A stretch of DNA of 6,287 nt from Candidatus Roizmanbacteria bacterium CG06_land_8_20_14_3_00_34_14 (GTDB taxonomy: Bacteria > Patescibacteriota > Microgenomatia > UBA1406 > GWC2-37-13), in the NCBI GenBank assembly GCA_002779665.1, contig PEVZ01000029.1:1-6287 (forward strand), given 5' to 3'. Shown here in pieces: positions 1 to 5,378 of this stretch (its first letter is position 1; the number at the start of each line of letters is the position of its first letter). The notes beneath the pieces are model-generated. The model saw nothing but the letters and a program-made list of their open reading frames with translations. It was not told the origin of the DNA and searched no databases. The position numbers were made by a program, and so were the translations under genes.

Positions 1-26
1 CTAAATGATTGATTAGAGCTTAATGA

Positions 27-1103
27 AGGGCTAAAGAAGATTTACAGGTCAGGATTTGGTTACCAGTGCCGAATTTAGCAACTGCTACAAAGGGTTGGTG
101 TAACTTAGGTTTTACCGGTTGTCCATCGATTTCAGATATCATTACCGGTATGAACAGTAATGGAGTTAAGACAAACTTAGATACAATGACAGATTATTCC
201 AGGGTCAGCGGATTATATTTTCAAAAATCAGAAACAAATGATCCAAACGGTAATCCGATAGGTAAAATTACCTTTTTATCGGAAATGAATTTTACCGATA
301 AAGATGCGCTATCATGGATGGGGCAGATGGATACTAATGTTGATATGTCAACAAAAGGCAAAATTGGACTAAACGCCGAATTGATTAAAAATTTAACTGC
401 GACTAATGCCTCCTTGACAATGTATGGGCTGAGCTATAACGATCCAATAGTAGATGTTACCAACGCCGATGGTTCGGCAGGTGATGGTAGTATTGTTAGC
501 GGTTTGACTTATGATAAGGTGGCAGGGACATTAACTTTCACTGCTGCACACTTTACGACATTTACTTCGAAAGAAAAAACGACTACCGGTAGTAGTTCTT
601 CTTCATCACCAACCACACCCGGTTGTAGTAATCAAGTACCTGATCATTCACCAGACTTATTTCAGATCGATACGACAAAAAATAAGGCAAAATTATTTTT
701 TACTCCGGTTAATAACGCCGTAGATTATTACTACATTGCCTACGGATTTACTGAAGGCGATGAAAGATTTGGAGTAAGATTTGACAAAGGGTATTATGAC
801 GGAGTCATCGACTATACAATTAATGAACTATCACCGAATACTAAATATTATTATAAAGTAAGAGCCGGCAACGGTTGCGCGACCGGCGCCTGGAGTAATT
901 GGATGAAAGCAAAAACTGATGGAGTCTATATTCAGACTATTCAGACAATCCCAGACGATACCATTACTCCTGAGCCAACAAAATCAGTTAAATCCCCAAC
1001 TACTCTTGGAGTCTCCGATTCGGTAGCACCTTCTAAATCAGTCACTCCGCCTGAAGTCAAAAAATCTTGGTGGAAAAAGATCGTTGAATATATACTTCGA
1101 TAA
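27..1103 (+). CDS. Surface/secreted protein fragment with one fibronectin-III domain, 5' end missing or disrupted
   Basis: Residues are numbered from the GTG at 66, the first plausible start (345 aa). Residues about 60-167 form a beta-rich region ending in a HFTTFTS segment. A Ser/Thr/Pro linker (172-186) follows. A fibronectin-III-like domain spans about 187-284, with the typical YYYKVRAGNGC strand, a WSNW end and a possible C187-C271 disulfide. The tail is Pro/Ser/Thr-rich (295-330) and ends in a Trp/Lys-rich 13-residue segment, with no LPXTG motif and no clear membrane helix. Such domains usually sit on exported proteins, yet no signal peptide is visible. The frame is open back to base 27, just after two in-frame stops (21-23, 24-26), and no frame is open across bases 1-110. 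A lost or frameshifted N-terminus is therefore likely. A weak purine stretch (AGGTCAGGA, 46-54) precedes the GTG. The ligand is unknown. Coding is well supported; the start is not. Confidence 0.7.
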   Translation, partial: RAKEDLQVRIWLPVPNLATATKGWCNLGFTGCPSISDIITGMNSNGVKTNLDTMTDYSRVSGLYFQKSETNDPNGNPIGKITFLSEMNFTDKDALSWMGQMDTNVDMSTKGKIGLNAELIKNLTATNASLTMYGLSYNDPIVDVTNADGSAGDGSIVSGLTYDKVAGTLTFTAAHFTTFTSKEKTTTGSSSSSSPTTPGCSNQVPDHSPDLFQIDTTKNKAKLFFTPVNNAVDYYYIAYGFTEGDERFGVRFDKGYYDGVIDYTINELSPNTKYYYKVRAGNGCATGAWSNWMKAKTDGVYIQTIQTIPDDTITPEPTKSVKSPTTLGVSDSVAPSKSVTPPEVKKSWWKKIVEYILR

Positions 1104-1150
1104 AATTACAGCCTCCTAATAATCCATTAACATACTTTTGTAGGTTATCC

Positions 1151-1173
1151 TCCTTCGCTGAAGCTTCGACGGA
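1151..1173. repeat. REP-like imperfect hairpin
   Basis: TCCTTCG (1151-1157) pairs with CGACGGA (1167-1173) with one mismatch around a 9-nt loop. The loop region overlaps the palindrome GAAGCTTC (1160-1167). It is much more GC-rich than its AT-rich surroundings and lies in non-coding DNA. From memory, similar CGAAG/CTTCG palindromes recur in Patescibacteria intergenic regions, so it may be a dispersed repeat copy. The window itself contains only this one. Confidence 0.45.
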
Positions 1174-1210
1174 CAAGTAAGCGGTAGACAATTATTTTGA
1201 TTTATTTTAT

Positions 1211-1227
1211 AACTAATATTATTAGTT
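1211..1227. repeat. 17-bp odd palindrome, possible operator
   Basis: AACTAATA (1211-1218) and TATTAGTT (1220-1227) are perfect reverse complements around a single T. The site lies 64-80 bases upstream of the PaaX-like ATG. A palindrome of this size suits a dimeric regulator, but in such AT-rich DNA chance is a real alternative. Confidence 0.35.
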
Positions 1228-1234
1228 TAATTTA

Positions 1235-1278
1235 ATAATTATTATCTCTCACGTAGGTACGTGTAAGATAATAATTAT
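1235..1278. promoter_or_regulatory. 44-bp two-tier inverted repeat upstream of the PaaX-like gene
   Basis: The outer arms are 13-bp perfect complements: ATAATTATTATCT (1235-1247) and AGATAATAATTAT (1266-1278). Inside them is a 2x2 mismatch (CT/TA), then a perfect inner arm pair, CACGTA (1250-1255) and TACGTG (1258-1263), around GG. It ends 12 bases before the ATG, so a dimeric regulator bound here would block a promoter for the gene. PaaX-family proteins repress from palindromic sites, so autoregulation is plausible. The structure could equally be the end of a mobile element, because its left half recurs inverted after the gene. Confidence 0.55.
1243..1261 (+). repeat. Left copy of 19-bp inverted repeat flanking the PaaX-like gene
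   Basis: TATCTCTCACGTAGGTACG matches the reverse complement of 1897-1915 at 17 of 19 positions. It lies within the 44-bp hairpin. The two copies enclose a unit of 673 bp containing only the PaaX/Cas2-like gene. No matching direct repeat (target-site duplication) is visible immediately outside the two copies. Confidence 0.5.
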
Positions 1279-1280
1279 GT

Positions 1281-1286
1281 TATAAA
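1281..1286 (+). promoter_or_regulatory. Candidate -10 box for a leaderless PaaX-like transcript
   Basis: TATAAA ends 4 bases before the ATG at 1291, so initiation 5-7 bases downstream would give a leaderless or nearly leaderless mRNA. No Shine-Dalgarno sequence precedes the ATG, which fits. No good -35 box is visible about 17 bases upstream, where the hairpin lies. In AT-rich DNA such hexamers are common, so support is weak. Confidence 0.2.
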
Positions 1287-1290
1287 AAGT

Positions 1291-1875
1291 ATGAAAGAAA
1301 AAGAAATAAAATTAAAAAGGGGTCAGCTTTATTGGTATATTCTAGAGATTATAGGAGTTGTTATAGTTTCTGGTGGAAATCCACTTCGACCAGTTATACC
1401 ATTAGCTGTAAAAGAAATTGTTAAAATACTAAAAGAACTAAAAAATCTTAATGTGGAGGAGAAAAAAATAAGAATAAGTCTCGAGAAAATGGAAAAAAAA
1501 GAAATTTTAGAAATTGTTGAAAAGGATGATAATGTATTTGTGAAAATAAAAAATAAAGAAAATCAAACAATTGTAAAATATTCAATTAAAGCTCTTCTTG
1601 ATTTTAAGAAAAAAAAGAAAAAATGGGATGGTAAATGGTTTTTAGTATTTTTTGATGTTCCTAAAATACAAAATAATAAAAGAGATTATCTAAGATCGTA
1701 TTTACTTAAAATTGGATTTATGAAATATCAGCACAGCGTTTACATATTTCCGTATGAATGCGAAAAAGAGGTAATGTTAATTAAAAAAATAGTTGAAGGT
1801 GCCAAATATATGACTTATATTGTTGCTGAAAAAATTGAAAACGAAAGTAAAATTAAGTCACTTTTTAATTTGTAA
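1291..1875 (+). CDS. PaaX-family protein with Cas2-like C-terminal domain
   Basis: This 194-residue protein has two parts. Residues about 10-95 look like a helical, winged-helix-type DNA-binding region (KEIVKILKEL, then SLEKMEKKEILEIVEK). A lysine run (106-111) leads into a Cas2-like ferredoxin fold from W112 to the end. Its hallmarks are WDGKWFLVFFDVP, with D122 where Cas2 has its first-strand aspartate, then R131/R135, IGF, the QHSVYIFPY strand (147-155) and CEKE. The layout matches PaaX-type regulators (COG3327-like), often annotated as Cas2 in candidate-phyla genomes. Cas2 itself is about half this length and lacks the N-terminal domain, and no CRISPR array or Cas1 is here. Function is probably DNA binding and repression; nuclease activity cannot be judged. 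The gene is extremely A-rich, lacks a Shine-Dalgarno, and sits between matching inverted repeats. Confidence 0.75.
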   Translation: MKEKEIKLKRGQLYWYILEIIGVVIVSGGNPLRPVIPLAVKEIVKILKELKNLNVEEKKIRISLEKMEKKEILEIVEKDDNVFVKIKNKENQTIVKYSIKALLDFKKKKKKWDGKWFLVFFDVPKIQNNKRDYLRSYLLKIGFMKYQHSVYIFPYECEKEVMLIKKIVEGAKYMTYIVAEKIENESKIKSLFNL

Positions 1876-1915
1876 ATTTATTAAAATTAACTACCCCGTA
1901 CGTACGAGAGAGATA
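1876..1915. other. Convergent intergenic gap between PaaX-like and membrane-protein genes
   Basis: This 40-base gap separates the PaaX-like stop from the last base of the oppositely oriented membrane-protein gene. It holds an AT-rich stretch, a CCCC run and the right copy of the 19-bp inverted repeat, which directly abuts the membrane gene's stop codon. No hairpin with a U-tract is visible for either strand. Confidence 0.6.
1897..1915 (-). repeat. Right copy of 19-bp inverted repeat flanking the PaaX-like gene
   Basis: CGTACGTACGAGAGAGATA is the inverted partner of 1243-1261, with 17 of 19 positions matching. Its first ten bases (1897-1906) are themselves a perfect palindrome, CGTACGTACG, echoing the CACGTA/TACGTG core of the left copy. 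Both copies could therefore be binding sites for one regulator, or the ends of one element. Confidence 0.5.
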
Positions 1916-2452
1916 CTATAGTGACGAATCTCTCCATTTTCTTTTCTTCCCGAAGAAGTGTTCGGGTATGGAAATTTGGGCAATGTGTACCCACCATTCT
2001 TGGAATATTTTGACGATTATTACAGAAGATAACGATAAAAATATATATTTTTTATCTAATAAGAAATGTAGTTGTTTGAAGTAAATAGAAAAGAAAATAA
2101 GAAAAAAGATATTCTCAAAAAAATTTGGAAAAAGAAAAAATATCCGGCGGTCGTTTTTTATAAAAAATATAATTTCTCCACCAGTTCTAAAAATAAATAA
2201 TATCAATAGTAAAAATCTGTAATTAGTTAAATGAAACCAGCTAAAAGTCATGACGTTGAAATACCACCATAAGTCCAAAGCTTTATCGTATCTTTCATAT
2301 TCGTTTAAGGTGAGTATTTTACGTGAGGCAAATTCTATATCAATAACATCCAAAAAAAATGATAAAATTACTGATATTAAAGGCCAAATGAAGATTAACG
2401 GAGCAACTAGAATACGGAGTGCAACGATTAGATAATAAAGGATCTTGTTCAT
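1916..2452 (-). CDS. Multi-pass membrane protein, degenerate CDP-alcohol phosphotransferase-like
   Basis: I recognise no named gene. From the ATG at 2452 it has 178 aa; a TTG at 2464 would add four. Numbered from that TTG, hydrophobic segments lie at about 8-38, 63-79, 82-102, 106-129 and 139-161, with a basic tail (GKKRKWR). D39, D42, A46, D60 and D64 fall exactly on the spacing of the CDP-alcohol phosphotransferase motif D-x2-D-G-x2-A-R-x8-G-x3-D-x3-D. The two glycines are replaced (I43, Y56) and the arginine is displaced (R48). The length and roughly six-helix size match PgsA-type enzymes. Other charged residues lie in or near the membrane: R93/E97 in FRTGGE, E117 in FPNFFEN, and E156/H160 in QEWWVH. 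It may be a divergent head-group transferase or an inactive relative. It is divergent from a PimA-like glycosyltransferase, and no Shine-Dalgarno is seen. Confidence 0.5.
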   Translation of the reverse strand: MNKILYYLIVALRILVAPLIFIWPLISVILSFFLDVIDIEFASRKILTLNEYERYDKALDLWWYFNVMTFSWFHLTNYRFLLLILFIFRTGGEIIFFIKNDRRIFFLFPNFFENIFFLIFFSIYFKQLHFLLDKKYIFLSLSSVIIVKIFQEWWVHIAQISIPEHFFGKKRKWRDSSL

Positions 2453-2475
2453 AAGTAAAAGCAATTATTATTATA
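2431..2475. promoter_or_regulatory. Possible divergent promoter zone
   Basis: Only 22 bases separate the two divergent start codons (2452 minus, 2475 plus), so promoters must overlap the coding ends. On the minus strand a perfect TATAAT (2475-2470) sits 18 bases upstream of the membrane-protein ATG, predicting a very short leader. On the plus strand GATAAT (2431-2436) could serve the glycosyltransferase. Neither has a good -35 box, so this is weak, spacing-based support. Confidence 0.2.
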
Positions 2476-3596
2476 TGTCAAAACATTTAAGGATTGCCAT
2501 GATATTTTCCTCAGACCCTTCTCAAGCAGGTGGAGTTCAAGAACATGTTTTTTATTTGACGAAGGAATTAAAAAAATTAGGCCATAAGGTCGATATTTTT
2601 GGACCGGAAAATAATATTATTCCCTATCTTAATTATCATCCGATATCCAAAGTTGTTAGATTGCCGATACCCAATGGTAATTGGGGAAATATAACAGTAA
2701 AGAACGATGAAAAACATGAGGTTTCCGAAATAATTGAAAAGGGCAAATTTGATATTATTCATATTCATGAACCCTACATTCCCTTTGTAAACTGGGATAT
2801 ATATAAAAATACTTCAGCAATTAAAGTAGCCACTTTCCATACAGCCTGGAATAATGATTCAATAATAAATGTTATCAATCCATTTTTACCACTATTTAAA
2901 GAATCCTTTTCTAAATATTTTAAAGCAGCCATTTTTGTTTCAAAGATCGGAAAAAAAAAATGGCAATATCTGTGTGAAAAAAATGTCATCCAAAAGATTA
3001 TCTATAATGCCGTCGATAATAAAGCTTTCAAACCAATTAAAAAAAATAAAAATAAAATAATTAATTTATTGTTTGTCGGACGACTAGTAAATAGAAAAGG
3101 TCCCTTGTACCTGTTAAGAGCGATCAAGAAAATAATTTCAACCAATAAAAATATAAAATTGACCGTCATAGGTGATGGTCCCGAAAGATCAAACGCAGAG
3201 AAATATGTCAGAGATAATAATTTAGGTAAATTTGTAGAGCTAAAAGGTGAGATAATAGGAAAGAAAAGGATTTCCTACTATCAGAAAGCAGATATATTTT
3301 GTGCTCCATATATTGATGAGGCTTTTGGAATAACAATCCTTGAATCATTAGCTTGCGGAATACCGGTTGTGGGTTTTAGAAATGAATCTTTTTTAGAAAT
3401 CTTGAAGGGTTACCCTTATCCGAAGTTTTTTGTCAATAATGGAAATGTTGTAGATTTATCCAAAGCTTTAAAAAAATTAATAAGTAGCGATGAAAAGAGA
3501 AGTGAAGTCAGCAGATGGGGAATTGAAAGAGTTAAAAAATTTAACTGGACAAATACCGCAAAGGAAACAGAAAAATTATATTATCAAATTCTTTAA
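2475..3596 (+). CDS. GT4-family glycosyltransferase, PimA-like
   Basis: This 373-residue GT-B enzyme transfers a sugar from a nucleotide donor to an acceptor at the inner membrane face. Visible landmarks are the GGVQEHV glycine loop (19-25), DIIHIHEP (93-100), ATFHTAW (119-125, with H122), VGRLVNRKG (201-209, supplying the R and K donor contacts), the VIGDGP strand (231-236) and the E-x7-E motif E282/E290 in DEAFGITILE. The order and wording closely resemble phosphatidylinositol mannosyltransferase PimA, though donor and acceptor cannot be read from sequence. The ATG at 2475 is chosen because MSKHLRIAMIF matches family N-termini; an ATG at 2445 would overlap the divergent membrane gene. No Shine-Dalgarno is seen. 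The membrane protein across the short divergent gap is CDP-alcohol phosphotransferase-like, which hints at lipid glycosylation. lepA follows after 3 nt. An A10 run lies at 2951-2960. Confidence 0.85.
   Translation: MSKHLRIAMIFSSDPSQAGGVQEHVFYLTKELKKLGHKVDIFGPENNIIPYLNYHPISKVVRLPIPNGNWGNITVKNDEKHEVSEIIEKGKFDIIHIHEPYIPFVNWDIYKNTSAIKVATFHTAWNNDSIINVINPFLPLFKESFSKYFKAAIFVSKIGKKKWQYLCEKNVIQKIIYNAVDNKAFKPIKKNKNKIINLLFVGRLVNRKGPLYLLRAIKKIISTNKNIKLTVIGDGPERSNAEKYVRDNNLGKFVELKGEIIGKKRISYYQKADIFCAPYIDEAFGITILESLACGIPVVGFRNESFLEILKGYPYPKFFVNNGNVVDLSKALKKLISSDEKRSEVSRWGIERVKKFNWTNTAKETEKLYYQIL
2951..2960 (+). repeat. A10 homopolymer inside the glycosyltransferase gene
   Basis: Ten consecutive A residues encode the end of G159 and K160-K162. 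Gaining one A moves translation to a frame that stays open until a stop at 3058-3060, giving a protein truncated within the second GT-B half. Long poly-A runs slip during replication or transcription. They are also a common site of assembly or sequencing error. Confidence 0.6.
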
Positions 3597-3599
3597 AAT

Positions 3600-5378
3600 A
3601 TGAAAAATATTAGGAATTTTGCAATCATCGCCCACATCGACCACGGTAAGTCAACCTTGGCCGATCGACTGTTGGAATTGACCGGGACGGTCGAGGCCGG
3701 TCGCCACGAAGCCCAGATGCTTGATCAAAATCCAATTTCACGAGAACGGGGAATAACAATTAAGTTAGCCCCTGTACGCATGAAATTTAGAATTGATAAT
3801 TTAAAATTAAGAATTGAAGAAAAAAATATTCTGAATTCTGAATTATACATTCTGAATTTGATAGATACTCCCGGTCATGTGGATTTTTCCTACGAAGTTG
3901 ATCGGACCCTTGCCTGTGTCGAAGGCGTCGTTCTTTTAGTTGATGCTACTCAAGGAATCCAAGCTCAGACAATCGCTAATGCTTATAAAGCGATTGAAAA
4001 AAATCTTGTGATCATTCCCGTCGTTAATAAAATAGATATGGTTAACGCTGAGGTGGAAAAAACGAAAAAGCAGTTGATTGATTTTTTGGGAGTGCGCGAG
4101 GAAGAAATATTTTGTGTGTCAGCAAAAACGGGAGTTGGGGTGAAAGAATTATTGGAGACAATTATTGAGAAAATCCCATCGCCAGGCTTTAAAAAGGGTC
4201 TGACCCTCGTCGAGGGTCAGACCCTACAGGCTCTCATCTTCGATTCCTATTATGATTCTCACCGGGGAGTGATTGCGTTTGTCAGGGTCTTTGATGGGGA
4301 GTTAAAAAAAGGGAAAAAGGTAATTCTTTCGGAGGCAAACGAAACTTTTGAAGTCCAAGAGGTGGGATATTTTCATCCTGAATTGACGTCACAAGAGTTT
4401 CTTAAAAATGGGGATATTGGCTACGTCGTCACTAATCTCAAGGATATCCATAAAGTTCAGGTTGGAGATAGTATCGTCACCAATCCGTCCCTGTCTTTAC
4501 CCGGATATAAAAAAGTTAAGCCGATGGTCTTTGCTTCAATTTTTCCAACCGATACCGGTGATTATCTTAATCTGCAAAAAGCGTTAGAAAAACTTTATCT
4601 CAATGATTCCTCCCTCGAGTTCTCCACCATCCACAGTATGGCCCTTGGAGCCGGATTTAGAGTTGGTTTTTTGGGATTGTTGCACGCCGATATTGTTCGA
4701 GAAAGGTTGGAACGTGAATATGACCTTTCTTTAGTTTTAACCCCGCCACGGGTCAAATTTAGACATGAAAATAATAATTTTTTTGAACCATACGTCAAGG
4801 CGATGATTGTCTGTCCTGATAGCTACGTTGGCGTTGTCATGCAACTCTGCCAAAATTACCGGGGAAAATTTATAAATATGGATAATAAAAATCAGACCGT
4901 TTTAGAATATGAATTACCCATGTCAGAATTAATTTCTGACTTTTTTGATAATCTGAAAAGTGCCTCATCCGGTTATGCTTCTTTAGACTGGGAATTTTTG
5001 AGGTATCAACAAGTAAAGGCGGATAAATTAGAATTACTTTTGAATTTGGAACCAATTGATGAATTTAGTGAAGTCGTCGTCGAAGAACGATCTTATGAAA
5101 AAGCTATTTTTTTAACATCCAGATTAAAAGAGTTAATCCCCCGTCAACAATATGAGGTAAAAATTCAGGCGAAATATAAAGGGAAAATAATCGCTTCATC
5201 CCGTTTAGCTCCTTTTCGAAAAGACGTACTTATAAAAAGCGGAAAGTTAGTCGGAGGTGGAGATTTTGGGAGAAAAAGAAAATTATTAGACAAACAAAAA
5301 GAAGGAAAAAAGAAGATGAAGATGATCGGAAAAGTCGAAATCCCGAAAGAAGCGTTTATGAAGTTGTTTAAACGGTAG
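3600..5378 (+). CDS. lepA: Elongation factor 4 (LepA), ribosomal back-translocation GTPase
   Basis: This 592-residue translational GTPase acts on the ribosome to remobilise stalled or mistranslocated complexes. The G motifs are intact: AHIDHGKS (11-18), RGIT (50-53), DTPGH (89-93), NKID (143-146) and SAK (174-176). EF-G-like domains follow, then the LepA-specific C-terminal domain with RKRKLLDKQKEGKKKMK near the end and a VEIPKEAF terminus. Length is close to the usual 600 residues. Two places are longer than in E. coli LepA: about 12 extra residues between RGITIK and LNLIDTPG (roughly 64-85), and about 6 extra between IPSP and LQAL (197-208). Both coincide with repetitive DNA, and both keep the frame. 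The gene starts 3 nt after the glycosyltransferase stop without a Shine-Dalgarno, so translation is probably coupled in an operon. Identity is secure. Confidence 0.97.
   Translation: MKNIRNFAIIAHIDHGKSTLADRLLELTGTVEAGRHEAQMLDQNPISRERGITIKLAPVRMKFRIDNLKLRIEEKNILNSELYILNLIDTPGHVDFSYEVDRTLACVEGVVLLVDATQGIQAQTIANAYKAIEKNLVIIPVVNKIDMVNAEVEKTKKQLIDFLGVREEEIFCVSAKTGVGVKELLETIIEKIPSPGFKKGLTLVEGQTLQALIFDSYYDSHRGVIAFVRVFDGELKKGKKVILSEANETFEVQEVGYFHPELTSQEFLKNGDIGYVVTNLKDIHKVQVGDSIVTNPSLSLPGYKKVKPMVFASIFPTDTGDYLNLQKALEKLYLNDSSLEFSTIHSMALGAGFRVGFLGLLHADIVRERLEREYDLSLVLTPPRVKFRHENNNFFEPYVKAMIVCPDSYVGVVMQLCQNYRGKFINMDNKNQTVLEYELPMSELISDFFDNLKSASSGYASLDWEFLRYQQVKADKLELLLNLEPIDEFSEVVVEERSYEKAIFLTSRLKELIPRQQYEVKIQAKYKGKIIASSRLAPFRKDVLIKSGKLVGGGDFGRKRKLLDKQKEGKKKMKMIGKVEIPKEAFMKLFKR
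3784..3859 (+). repeat. AT-rich repetitive in-frame insert in lepA
   Basis: This stretch encodes the extra residues around NLKLRIEEKNILNSELYIL between switch I and the G3 motif. It contains ATTCTGAATT-type units three times (the first two overlapping from 3829, another at 3850). A near inverted partner, AATTTAGAATT (3784-3794), matches the reverse complement of AATTCTGAATT (3834-3844) at 10 of 11 bases. Its base composition contrasts with the GC-richer lepA DNA just upstream (3630-3720). It looks like a short mobile or expanding repeat tolerated in a surface loop. The exact boundaries are uncertain. Confidence 0.5.
4195..4225. repeat. Perfect 15+1+15 palindrome inside lepA
   Basis: AGGGTCTGACCCTCG (4195-4209) and CGAGGGTCAGACCCT (4211-4225) are exact reverse complements around one T. 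Each arm also contains a smaller palindrome (AGGGT-CTG-ACCCT and AGGGT-CAG-ACCCT), so one long or two short hairpins can form. The unit encodes KGLTLVEGQTL in the linker before the LQALIFDS strand, where E. coli LepA has a shorter linker. A perfect GC-rich palindrome in coding DNA is very unlikely by chance and points to insertion of a palindromic element. Confidence 0.85.

Larger units (their letters stand above)
1104..1290. other. Intergenic region rich in inverted repeats
   Basis: This stretch separates the surface-protein gene from the PaaX-like gene and has no convincing ORF. It holds, in order, a GC-richer REP-like hairpin (1151-1173), a 17-bp odd palindrome (1211-1227) and a 44-bp two-tier inverted repeat (1235-1278). 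From about 1191 on it is strikingly AT-rich. No U-tract follows any of the hairpins, so a classical intrinsic terminator for the upstream gene is not evident. Confidence 0.8.

Noticed and set aside
1..66. Alternative genetic code with UGA read as glycine, joining the surface-protein frame upstream
   Set aside because: A TAA lies directly before the TGA in the same frame, and lepA and the glycosyltransferase contain no in-frame TGA, so the standard code fits.
1235..1278. Intrinsic terminator of the surface-protein gene
   Set aside because: The hairpin is mostly A/T in its outer arms, is not followed by a U-run, and lies over 130 bases after the stop codon.
1291..1875. A true CRISPR Cas2 gene
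   Set aside because: The protein is about twice the length of Cas2, has an extra N-terminal region, and there is no repeat-spacer array or cas1 nearby.
1949..1966. CCCGAA/TTCGGG hairpin as a terminator between the convergent genes
   Set aside because: It lies within the membrane-protein coding region, and no U-tract follows it on either strand.
2445..2474. Upstream ATG start for the glycosyltransferase
   Set aside because: It would overlap the divergent membrane-protein start, and the added residues (MFISKSNYYY) do not resemble family N-termini; MSKHLRIAMIF does.
2774..2989. Minus-strand and other-frame open stretches within the glycosyltransferase and lepA
   Set aside because: They are short, lie opposite well-conserved coding sequence, and show no recognisable domain; they are shadows of the real genes.
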